Source: Liolophura sinensis
Lineage: Eukaryota; Mollusca; Polyplacophora; Chitonida; Chitonidae
Reading direction: 5' to 3'
Assembly: GCF_032854445.1 (NCBI RefSeq)
Contig: NC_088302.1
Location: 5,885,338 to 5,949,337, forward strand
DNA: 64,000 nucleotides
Of this stretch, positions 47,700 to 59,131 are shown in pieces; the stretch's first letter is position 1; the number at the start of each line of letters is the position of its first letter. Position numbers and translations under genes: made by a program. A model generated the notes under the pieces. The model searched no databases, was not told where the DNA came from, and saw only the letters and a list, made by a program, of their open reading frames with translations.

Positions 47700-48076
47700 A
47701 TCACAGCCATGGCCTGTGTACGATAGTGTGAAAGTTTGAATGAACGGAAAAACGCGCTGTAATTGGCTGGCTTCTGGTCGCGCCCCACCTGAACGGCTTG
47801 GCGCTAAGTCTTCTCAAAACACTCACCACGCCGCGCAAACGACCAGCTCGATATTCCGTAACACGAACACTTACTTTAAAACTTACTCTATATGATGACA
47901 TTTCCTGGTACAGGTTAGACCGGCGTCTTGATACGTTTGTAAATCTAGATTGTTCGAGAAGGTCGATGTGTCGTATACAGTGGTTTCTGTCTCCCACATC
48001 AGCTTGGCTCATTGATATGGTAAGGCATTCACGTGGGACTGCCACCCTTTCATTCACTATTCCCTTAACACTTTAG
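47700..48076. other. GC/CpG-richer island of unknown role
   Basis: Clearly richer in GC and CpG than its surroundings (for example GGTCGCGCCCCACC and CACGCCGCGCAAACG). It has an inverted CCAAT motif (ATTGG, near 47761) and open frames on both strands (118 codons minus, 92 codons plus). A donor-like ATGGTAAGG lies at about 48017. It could be a promoter or 5' exon of an unseen gene. I recognise no protein. Confidence 0.3.
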
Positions 48077-49439
48077 GCCTGTCCTACTTTACACCAGATA
48101 TGAACGGGGCTGTGATCTGTCATGCAACGGCGAAGACCTTTGCCTACATAGGTGTATATGTATATAGGGCCTATAGGCAGTGATAAAAGTATGAATGAAC
48201 AATCTAGAGAATAAGGGTGCATGATATATGTCTATAGTATTAAAATCCGAATGGAGCAGATCCTATACAAGTAAGTTCTATATACCAGTTGCTCTATTGT
48301 CATTCCAGTACAGAAGCTTATGCACATAGCGCCTTTCAGTCGTCGCTGTATTCAAGCAAGACCTATGCCAATAGGCTTGCAGGAACAACATATCCGGTAT
48401 GTATTTTTGTCTTGTAATGAAATTAAAGCCTTATGTAATTGTGCAACTGTATGCAAAAGATTTGGGCATATGTCAAATCTGTCCAGTCTAGGCCTACGGT
48501 TTTTTTTTGAATTCCAGATATACCCTATATGTGGCAAGCTAAGTTATTATGTTTGACTTTTTTTTTTTACTTTAACACCATATAGTAAATAAAATCAAGA
48601 ATACATTTCATTACCATATAACGCTATGTAGCATATACCAATAGACGTATATTTGGAGACTATACCGTGGTCATGATACAGTAGGCCTACCATTCAGCAT
48701 GAAAGGCATATTGCAACTTGCACTTAAAGGTTTTGTAATGCCCACAGTTATATGTGTCTGTGCATACCTAGGTCACAATAAGACAAGAATGTCGTGATAG
48801 ATATAGGCTTCGAACATCTGCATAATCTTTATGCTCTATACCCATATGTGTGAAACACGTGGAACTGTTCATAAATATGACAGAATGAATGAACAAACTA
48901 TGGTGAATGAGTACGTATATGTAGGCCCTAGGCCTAATGCTTAAATCGGAAGAATGATGAGGGAATGTATGAACGAACGAATGAAGGACTGAATTCATAT
49001 AGGTCTAGGCCTATTTTATGTCACGCTCTTATTAAAGTAGATCCGACCTATAAGCCCTTATAGACATAATTCATCTGCTTGGAAATGACAAACTATGTCT
49101 ACATGCAGGTATTAGTCCTATATACTAGTAGTGCATGTAATTGATTTTCATTATAAATTAATGTAGGCCCTATATATAATACAATTGTTTTTCAGGATAA
49201 ATTGAGTAGCTTCCGCTCTGTTACAAGGGACCTATAGGCCTTCTAAATTTTGGATGTTTGACATTGCAATTTTGCAGAGCTCAAAAATATTGTTGTGCTA
49301 AATCTTCAACTATTTAGAGGCTATTTAGGCCTAGGATTCCTGTAATGTGACAGATATGTAAATGTCTGGCATTTTCATGTAGTATTACTTTCATAACTTT
49401 CGCATCGTTATATTTTTGTGACACATTTTCTCGAACATT
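48077..49439. other. Unannotated stretch
   Basis: AT-rich with repeated short GGCCTA/TAGGCCTA words; no gene or element recognised. Confidence 0.4.
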
Positions 49440-50380
49440 GTTGAAATATCCCGCTTATTCCCTGACATCATCAGGGCGACGTACCGCCTTAGTTAACTAG
49501 GTTTTAACAGTAGGCGGTGGATTTCGTCATGGATCCTTCCGCTAACTGTAAACATTGAGCATGAACCGTCTGTCAACCTTCAAGTACATTGTCTGCTGAC
49601 GGCGGACTACTTTACCGAATACATACCGATATCCTTAACAGCTAGACTTATGTGGGTATATTAGTTTACTTGCATAGATCTATCTGAGAAACACTCGTTT
49701 AAAATCAGCAGCTGAGCGGTGTGGAGTTTTTACCTGTGCTCAAGTGGCGGAGGTGTCGGAGTGATTTGGCCCAAGCCGTCTGTGCCATTCACACTGTGTC
49801 ATTAGGCAGCAGTACTGCGACTAGAGAGGTTGTGTGAGAGAAGCGATGGGATTATTAACCGATTCGGGATAGATTTCTGACAGACAGACCTGTACTGAAT
49901 GTATGTGAAGGTAATATAATCTTATTCTTGCTTGACTGTAGTGTGCATTGTCAGAATTGTGGACTAGATGCAGAGTTTTCCTGCAAACAAGCGTGGTTGT
50001 AAATAGTACGTCAGTCGGTTGTACAGGGACTCTTGGGGGGAAACATGTGGCCACTCAGGCCGGGGTCTCGGCCTCGGGAGACCGTAGAACACGGCCGTCT
50101 GGCTGACCCACGATCCTATTACACGGTGTAATTTTAACCATGATAGCTTTCAAATCGGCGACTACTTGCAGAAATGTTACATGATTATTGGGAGGCAGAT
50201 TGCCAGGCCAGAAGTCAAAACGGTAGAGGATAGATCTGAACGGTAGCAGTGACTTGAATTGTCTGAGATTTTCTAAACAAAAGTCTGTCACCCATGCTAT
50301 TGTCCGAGTGAAGCAAAATGGCTGCCGAGTCAACCCGTGATTTAGAAGGTTCTCTATAAATACATGTCGGCTATCAACGT
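49440..50380 (+). promoter_or_regulatory. Candidate promoter / 5' UTR region of the Fat-like gene
   Basis: Higher GC and CpG content, on the boundary between the SINE-rich intergenic DNA and the SINE-poor intron leading to the Fat-like exon. A donor-like GAAGGTAATAT lies at about 49908-49918, so an untranslated first exon ending there is possible. The coding exon at 59109 begins with an acceptor, so an upstream 5' UTR exon must exist. Its location here is inference. Confidence 0.3.
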
Positions 50381-51219
50381 CTCCAACAACCAGGTAGCTA
50401 GAGGATTGTGGTTTTAAGCTCCCATATTCTTTAATTACATCCTCTTAAACTCTTTAATAATGTATCAAGCTGTAAATGATATTTCCTTCATGAATAAATG
50501 TAATGTAGAAGTTTTTTTTTGGTGAGAAAGGATTCTTGTTAACATCTTGTGGAAGTTGACATTCTGTGCTGGCTTACTGGGCCTTGTCTGTTTTATTAGG
50601 CATTTAATGTTACAAATGTCTGCTTGTTAGGTGATGAAAGGGCAGTAATACTTTTAAGAGAAAGGGCATCCTAATTGAAATTTGCAAGACCTTGCATGTC
50701 ACAATATTTTGTGCAAAATGATGCCTGAGATTTCAGCAATAATCTTTTTTAAATGTTACATGTGATTTAAGAATGACCTATTTACATTTCTCATTACTTT
50801 TGTTTTTAATTTAAACAGGTGATAAAATTTTGGCTCATTTTATTGTAACTTTATCCAGTATAAAATATTGATGAGGCATAGCCTTTTGAGGACAGTTTTA
50901 TCGATAGTGTGTAGTGCGCATCCCTGTAAATTTACTTGTAACACATAATTTAGATGGTTCTGTAAATTCAAGGCTAAATTTAAGTTGTTGCCAAGACTTA
51001 AGCGTGTGCATATTATCTGGACAGTGACGTGAAAGGTGCAGTATGATTATTGATGATTGAGCTGATGAACAGACCTTCACACCTAACACCCCCCCCCCCT
51101 CACTTACACCCACACCCTACCACCTTTGTCCATAAGATTTAATTAAGCAACCCTAAGGCAAATCACTCACACCCCCCACCATTCTGTTCTCTTTCAGTAC
51201 AGTAGCATTTGATTATCCT

Positions 51220-51244
51220 CCCCCCCCCCCCCCCCCCCCCCCCC
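51220..51244. repeat. Poly-C run
   Basis: About 25 C. Other C-rich tracts lie near 51090. Length is prone to error. Confidence 0.85.
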
Positions 51245-53573
51245 TCAGTTGTAGGCAGTTTTACATTCACCAAGGTAGCAAGTTTCATAATACAGTTAAT
51301 GAGTTAATATGGAGGCTGATATATTCAAAAATGTAGTGGGCAGTTGGGGTGGCTTATAGACTACATACATTGTGTGATGGTACCTCTGATTTTAGTAGAT
51401 CAGTATTGTAATATGTGTAAGTTTACTATCAGACCCTAAAATCCTCATCTGCTTGGTCCATATGTTAGGTCTGCCCAATGATCATCACTAGGGGTGAAGA
51501 GGTTGGGTGGCTCTGGGGGTGGGGATGAATTGTAATGAATGATGTGATATCTGTTGCTGTTGTGAATTGTTCAGTTTACGTAAGCTGTAATCAGGTATGT
51601 ACATGTACATGTACACCTGAAAGTGTCTCCTGAAGTCCAGGCTGTCCCCATAAGCTCATCGCATGTGGATAATTATCATGCATGAGATATGAAAGAAATT
51701 GAAACCCCAAAAAATTGTGAATGAAAGCAAAGTTAATGAGATATGATTCCAGTTTTTCCCCCAGATAATCTGCCAGATAATGTCAACCAACACGTCGAGC
51801 TACTCAGGAATCAGAATTTTTTGGAAGGTGGCCGCAGAGAAATTACCAAAAAATCAATTTTATTCCATGCATGATCTGATGAATATTGAACTGCCCCCAG
51901 CATATTTTTATGGAGAGACAGTAACAGAACAGCCTGTGGATGTCCAGTGCTTTGTTAAAGCAGTATTATTAGACCGTAGCAACTGTGTTCTGTTGTGGGC
52001 TCAGATATACTGTACACATGATGACTGTGCTGAGGTAAACACGTAACACAAATTTACTCTATAAATGGGTACAGGTACATTATAAACTAGATACCTCTCA
52101 AGTAGAGAGCAACCATAAATGACCTTATGCCTGAACTAAAGAATATATGTACATATACTGTACTTGGGCCTGTAAATAGCCAGATCTTGATAAAACTTGA
52201 TAAAACAAATACAAACATGAAATGTATGTACATGTACATGTTACCATGCTGAGAGTACTGTATCCTATATGAATTATGAAGCTAAAAAGCTAAAAGTTGT
52301 AGAAGAATACAGTAAATCCTATCTTGTTTTCTGTATGGATCTGTCTATTCTGACTGCACTTTCAAGTGTTTACAGTGATAATCGTACATGTATGTACTAA
52401 TGTATGTACATATATCTGTAGATCCAGTCAAGTGTATGTACATTTATTGCCATACATGGGTCCTTTTCAGAGCAATAATACACAAAACCCTGGTTTGTTT
52501 GAAAACTTCTTTCTGTATGGTTTGAAAAATGGCCAAGTCACTGCTATAATTACCACATCAAAGCTGTGGAAGCCCTGAAGTGTAGCGACATGTAAACTAT
52601 AGCCCTATTACAATGTTGCTGGCCAGGTTTGCAATTCAGCCAGTGCTCTTGGCCTCAGTATTGGCAGTGGCTCCCAAGGCATCTAGTTTACTCCAGACTT
52701 TGTTTTCCTTCGCTTTAAGTTCCCAACAATGGACTTCTTTGCCGATTCGAGTGACTGGATAAATTGAACACTGTTTGTATTTGCCCCTATCAAGATAATG
52801 TTTTGAAAATTCCACAAGTGTGCAGACCAAATTGTGGTTTGTTTGCAGTGCTAAGTAAAGAACTGGTCGCTTTCTGTGAGGCTGTGGTTTGTGGCTAAGC
52901 TGGCTGCTGGTGCTGGCTACATTGTGTACTCTGTAGCTGGCCTGAGCATCAGATCAGTTGTACCTGTCCACACAGACTAATCAGCAGAGGGCCAATTGGA
53001 TGTCTTGTAACTGGCTGCAGATTCTCCAGCTTTGTTCGGGGAAAAAGAATCCTGAGCTCTCACCCACTTCATACATGAATGCACCCCAAGAGGGGCAGTG
53101 TGGGTGTGAACAGATTCCCTTCTGCCCCCCCCACCCCTTGTCCTTTCCTGGGCCAAATTTGATAATAGTTTTTGTGTATTTGGCCTTGTTAGCTGAACAG
53201 CTTGGAACTTGGTCCTATGGTCTTGTTTGACTTCACTTTGACTTCAGCTGTACCTTGACTGTTTTGTCACTACTTGCCCCATGGTCAAAACAATCTAGGT
53301 TTAGCCAGGAAGGTGCCTCCCTGACTTTTAGATGGATAATTCTGACAATATCTGTGATCAAAAACCAACCTTTAAAACAATTGGACAAAAAAATAAAGGT
53401 TAGATATTAGTTACCTAAGCTGATAAGAACTTGAATTTGTCCTTTCAGAAATGTAATCATTGCTGTCAAAAATATGGTAAGCATACATGTACATTATTCC
53501 AACGACACAGTTTTAGAAAATTACATGGTCAGGTTTTTGCTTATAAAAACAGCCTCCTTCCTAACAAAGTTAC

Positions 53574-53653
53574 GTACATGTACATGTTGTGTGTACACTG
53601 TAGTGCTGATGCAGTACATGTACATGTTGTGTGTATACTGTAGTGCTGATGCA
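53574..53653. repeat. 40-bp tandem duplication
   Basis: GTACATGTACATGTTGTGTG starts at 53574 and 53614; the copies differ by about one base. Confidence 0.92.
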
Positions 53654-56600
53654 TGAATGTGTACATACCCTAGTATGTATACAGGTATCTAATTATTACA
53701 CTGTATGCTTGTATGGAGTCTAAGCTTTGATTAGTGCATTCCATTGTTTGAATTTGGAAGCCATTCCAACCCACTGGCCCACTGTACTGCTCCCTGTCTG
53801 ATTCCCTTACCAGTTCCTGACTGTTACCCTTAAAGCTGGCTATCATGAAGTATTGCCCAGAAAACCTCCCCATTCTTCTGGTTCATTGAGGAAGGAGATT
53901 GTGTTGTCAATGGCTCTGTGAACATGATGGATTGGGAAAGCCCTACTGTAATCCTGTATTGCAAAGCATTTGGGGAAGAGGCGGGAGTAAAGCGGAAGGG
54001 GGGGGGGGGGTGGGGGGCATCCCATAGCATGGGAGAGTTAAAGGGACAGGTGCTGTGACACACATTGCAGGGTCTGTGGTATACATTGTTAATAAATGAT
54101 TTGACACACAGTCTGGGTATGGGGAGGTCCTGTGACACAGTCACAGTGTTTGCTATATTGCTATTCTGTACATTGTACAATTTGTTTTTTATCTTAAAAA
54201 TTTGCAGAATTTTTTTCTTTTCACATTTCCTAACATACATGTACTGTACATGTGGTCAACTGGTCAAGTACATAAAACTTAGATTGCTGTACATGGACTG
54301 TCTGACATGTTTCAGTCATAACATTTGAATGTGGAAGTTTGGTTATACAATTAAATGTAAAAAAAAATGGCAAAAAAAATGCATTCATCACATTTGAGAC
54401 ATAGCTTACAGGTATTTGTCATTTCCTCGTGCATTCAGATCAGAATATAATTATCATGTTCGTTAAAGTAACCAGAGTGCAGTAGGGTTATGATGGACTG
54501 GATGTGTGAGGTGTGACCAGCAGGACTTGTTGAGGTTTTCCTGGTGAGCACCTGGCTCTGTCCATCCATACCTGAGCAGGCCAAGAGATAAAACCACTGG
54601 GTCCCTCATGATCTGGTTACGTAAGAGTTTCCCCCTCCAGCCTGACCTCAAGTTTAGTTTGTGAAGAGATAAGGTCCATGTTAAATTTGATGGGAACAAA
54701 TGACTTGTTGATGACATCATGTTTCCCTGGCTGACTCTGGGGATATATGACTCAGTACTTATTGCCACTTACTGCCCCAGCTGACAGAGGCCCTGTCACC
54801 ACCCCTGGGGCCATTTTCACCTCATAGAACTTACTGTTTATTAGCCCTTTGTCAGCCATGCAGCTTGCATGAGAAAACCTGCCAGGGATTGTACATCTTT
54901 GGTATAGGGTTCAGTTTCCCATTGGATGCAGACCAAATGGTACATGTACTGTAAACAAGGGTGTAATGTTTGACCCGGAGGATTGTTAAGCTTCTGCGGA
55001 TACTACTGAAATCATTATTGATGCTGAAGTCCACGGTTCACATGGATGAGAAGGGATATTATTCGTAACAGTGAACAGTTTACAGCTTGTCTCTATCTGA
55101 ACAAACCTTCAACAGTCTTCACAGTTTTTGATGTTTTTAGACAAGCAGTTCCATAAGCCTTTTCTGTCTGTCTGCCGTTCAGTTGGTGTGTCAGTAGTGA
55201 CATTTTTGATATCCTATCTGTTAGAATTGGCCATCCACTTACAGGTTGAAGTAGACTTACAGTGTCACAACTATGGAGTTATTTTCTGACTGGTGGATGA
55301 CAGGCTGTCACTTACGGCACTTAGTGTTATACAGATGGCTACATTTGAGATGATTAGTTATGTGTGCAGCTGCTGTATATTTTTGTGGGTTTAAGTCAAA
55401 AGTTAACATTTTTGGTCTAGTGGTTCAGACTGTTCAAGTACATGTACATACATAGAAAAATTTTAGTGACATGTATATTGAGTAGAAAACCCAGGCTGTG
55501 GCAATGCTTGTACGATAGCTGCACCCGCCAGTTGAGTATAGAAACTAGACAGTACTGTATGCCTTGACAGAATTGATAGTCACTTGTTCTTTCTCAGTTT
55601 AACACTTCTCTTCTGTGTTTCAGTAGTAATCAGGCTTCAGAAAACTACAGCTAGCCCCCTGTTACATGTGTTCAATGTTAATTGTTGTACATTGATGATG
55701 TACCTGTAGACACACATGTGAGATGTTCAGCTGTTAGGGATGAGTCACTGGATACATTTACCTCAATGAGATGACAACTGGCAGTACATGTAGGGCTGGG
55801 CATGTGACACAGTTAGAGAGCTGCAGTAGCTAATGTGAGGCCCAAACTCTATCTGTATGTGAATGTGCATCCAGAACACAGCTTTTTTGTGTTCATTATG
55901 TGAACTGGGACCAGTTTTACTGGGCACAACTCTTACACAGGACAAGCGTGTAATCATCATTATGCATGCAAAAGTGAGAAGAGATAAAAAAAAGAATGAA
56001 GTTAACAATAAGATGAAGTAGGGGATTGGGACAGAGTTAAAATACAGTGTACATGTTATCTGTACACTATGTTGTTGTGATATGCACATATATACATGTA
56101 TCTGCATTTGGGGGAAATACCGATACGTGTTGGGTAACCCACGAAACAATAAGAAACACTTATACAGAAGCTAATATTACTTTGTGATGCTCAAATTTTT
56201 TTTCTAAGTGATTCATTTGGTGCAAATCCATTTTTAAATAGACGACTACGTATATGTGCTCCCCCTGATATAATTATATATATATATATATATTATTTAT
56301 TTATTTATTTTTTTTGTTTTTTTTGGTTTTTTTGACAAGTTACATGTAATTTATTCGTAAGTATGTATTATTGCCTGCAGGATACCTACAGGTCTGTGTG
56401 TGCGAGTTCATGAAACATACAGTATCCCTGTATAGTACACAGTTATTCCTGGTAATGTTACATCTGAATTGCTGATCTGTATTAGCCATGGTTGAATATG
56501 CATGTCAGCATCGCGCATGTCCCTCTTCATTTGTCCAGTCAAGTCCTGGTGTTAGCATAGTTTCATTTACAATGGAACTTCGTTATGGCAATCTTTGTTG

Positions 56601-58745
56601 CTCTAATTACCACCCCAGCTTCATGCATACATGCATTATAACTAACAGTTGGTCAGAGGCCTGGTATGGGTCTTGATTGACATGCCCTGATTACAGTCTA
56701 TTCAAGTCTTGATGAATATCAGCTGGCAAATAACAAATCCATAGCAAGTGCAGCGTAACAGCACAGTGGTCAGGAAAACATTTTGGATTAATTGAAATTC
56801 CATGTTGATTTGAGGTTTCGCTTTTGTTTCTTGATAACATTGGCATCCAGCTCATCAGCTTTATTGCCCATTGTGAGGTGTCTTTTTTTTTTTGTCTTGC
56901 GCATTTTATCTTTTGTGAAATTTTTGTTTAGGACAAACTTCATTTTTTGTATCTCCTCACCCAGTATGTTTTGTTCAGGGGTTGTTTTTATATCTGTGCA
57001 AAACCTGTTTTGTTCGTTGGCATTGCTGTGGATTGTCCCTGATGATGCACATGGATGCGATGTTTCTTTTCACACGCATTCCTATGCTAAGAGAGGTACA
57101 CATACATGTGCAGGCAAGGCAGTACTAGGGCTGCCATGCCTAGGAGGGGGGTGAGTAGTTGAAGGACCAGGTCCAGGCTAGCCTCATCGATCTAAAGCCC
57201 CTGTTGGAATTCCATGGAGCTATTTTGTGGGTACAAGTGTATCTGGGATTTTCGGAGCACGATCAATATGTTTGGTTATCTGCAGTTCTCAGTGTGTCCA
57301 ATGAGTCATTGTAGAACAGCCAAGGCTGGCTCCACCACAGCCCTGTAGCTCCATTGACACAATCATTGTGGGGAAGATGGGGTTTAGGGGGTGGGGCAAA
57401 TTCTTATGTAGAATTTGTCAGACCACTGTCTTAACCACCTGGAGAAAAATTCTTTTAACACCAACCTCAACAGTCCATTCCAGACCAAGATGGGACCTCT
57501 CTTGTCTGTAGAATCATTCTGCATTGTACTTGTGCATGTGGAAGATTAGAGTTCCTCTTTGTTGATCCAAAGATATGTGTGTAGGTATTAAATTTGGAGA
57601 AGACAGAATACTACTGGAAAGCTTTAGTTTGATATATAGTCCTGATATATTCATTGAAGTTTGTTGTCAGCTCAACAAAATAATCGCTGTATTCCTGACA
57701 TCAATTTGAAAATTTAAAGAAATTTTTTTTTCTGTAGCAGCCAAGAATTCCAGCTAATATTTGCAACAAATGAGCAAATACTGCCATAAGCTTTCTGTAA
57801 TATTATGTTATTATCCAAGTATCAACAGGTATGAGTTATAGGTCATTTTGATGAACTCCTGAATTCTTGGATGTTCTTCAGCTTTAGTAAACAGCTAAGC
57901 AGTCTGTCCTGCTTTTTACAAATGTGTGTTGTGCATGTAGTTTTCTTGTTTACTATTTTTAATCCAGCCTAATCACCCTTGAACGCTTGAGGATTTGCCT
58001 GGAGTTGGAGCATATATATGTATGTTGTCTTTGTCTAGAGTCAGGTTGAAGTTAACATCACATGGAGGTATATCAAGTTGAACGAGTTGTGAACAAAACA
58101 TTATGCTACATGTACATCACATCTGTGTGAGATACAACATGTGGACATGTTCTTTAGCCCGAGTTCATCCCAGTTCCTTCTTGTTCTCAAGTGGCCCACA
58201 TTCACTTCAATGGTATCTCTTCGTTATAACTTGGTCAATGTAATTTATGCTAAGTATGAAAATAATAAGTCTGTCAGTTGAACAATGTGTTAGTGTGTGG
58301 GGGCTTTGTGCCATTGTAGACAGATGGCGTAGGTGTTGACAAGTTAAACCTTCGGGCGCAGTGTTAATTATCATTAGAAAACTTTTTCTCGTCACTTTCT
58401 TTGAAATCAGTCCCTGTTTGTTGTTGTGCCTAACTTGACAACAAACTCTGACCAGTTACTGTAAACATGGGCACTTGAATCATTGTATAAGTGCTTAACA
58501 TACATGTATTGAACTAGGTTAAGATTGAACTGTTTCTTTATGGATGTGTGCATGTATAATTTTATCTCATTTTCCTCACAAAAAAAAAGGCAAAAAAAAA
58601 AAGTAAGGAAATGAATGAAAATACAAAGTGGAATAAACCCGCCCTTGTGTAAACTTTTCATGTGATGGGTGGATGTTTTTATCAAATTGTTTTTGTGTTT
58701 TATTTTTGTCTGTAGCCTGTAGTCAACATTGTCATTGTACAAAGT

Positions 58746-58805
58746 TAGATCTATATATACAGTCATTGATATTGTAAAGATAGATCTATATATAGTCATT
58801 GATAT
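58746..58805. repeat. ~33-bp imperfect duplication
   Basis: TAGATCTATATATA(CA)GTCATTGATAT occurs twice in tandem. Confidence 0.75.
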
Positions 58806-59115
58806 GGTTACTGAAAGAGAGATTACATGTGTCTCAAACAAAGTGTGCTAACAGGCTGTGCAGTTTTTTGTCTTAAGTTCACGTATTTTTTCAGTTATTT
58901 ATGCTGAAATCTTTTGTCATAAATCAGGTGATATATTTATACTGAAGGCATGTACATTGTACAAAAGAAGAAAGATTTTAATGTTCAGTGTTTACTGTAA
59001 CATTTTGTTGTAAATAATACCTAATGCGTTTGCTTAATGATTAACTGATGAGATATACATGTAGTATATCAAGTGAGCTAATATGGGTCTTGTGTTGTTT
59101 GTTTGTAGGTGGCCA

Positions 59116-59130
59116 ATGAAGAAGCATTAA
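59116..59130 (+). promoter_or_regulatory. Short upstream ORF before the Fat-like start
   Basis: ATG AAG AAG CAT TAA lies within the same exon, ending one base before the main ATG at 59132. Its start context is weak (C at -3), while the main start is strong (A at -3, G at +4). This fits leaky scanning or very short-range reinitiation. Confidence 0.5.
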
Positions 59131-59131
59131 G

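Larger units (their letters stand above)
50381..59108 (+). other. Probable first intron of the Fat-like gene (SINE-poor)
   Basis: Ends with the acceptor GTTGTTTGTTTGTAG. It lacks the SINEs common elsewhere. It has homopolymer runs (C at 51220-51244, G at 54000-54010), (TA)n near 56275, a 40-bp duplication at 53574-53653, and many GTACATGTAC palindromes. Short frames such as 51780-52046 and 52958-53230 are unrecognised. Confidence 0.5.

Noticed and set aside
51780..52046. 88-codon frame in the Fat-like intron
   Set aside because: No family recognised and no convincing acceptor and donor pair; likely chance.
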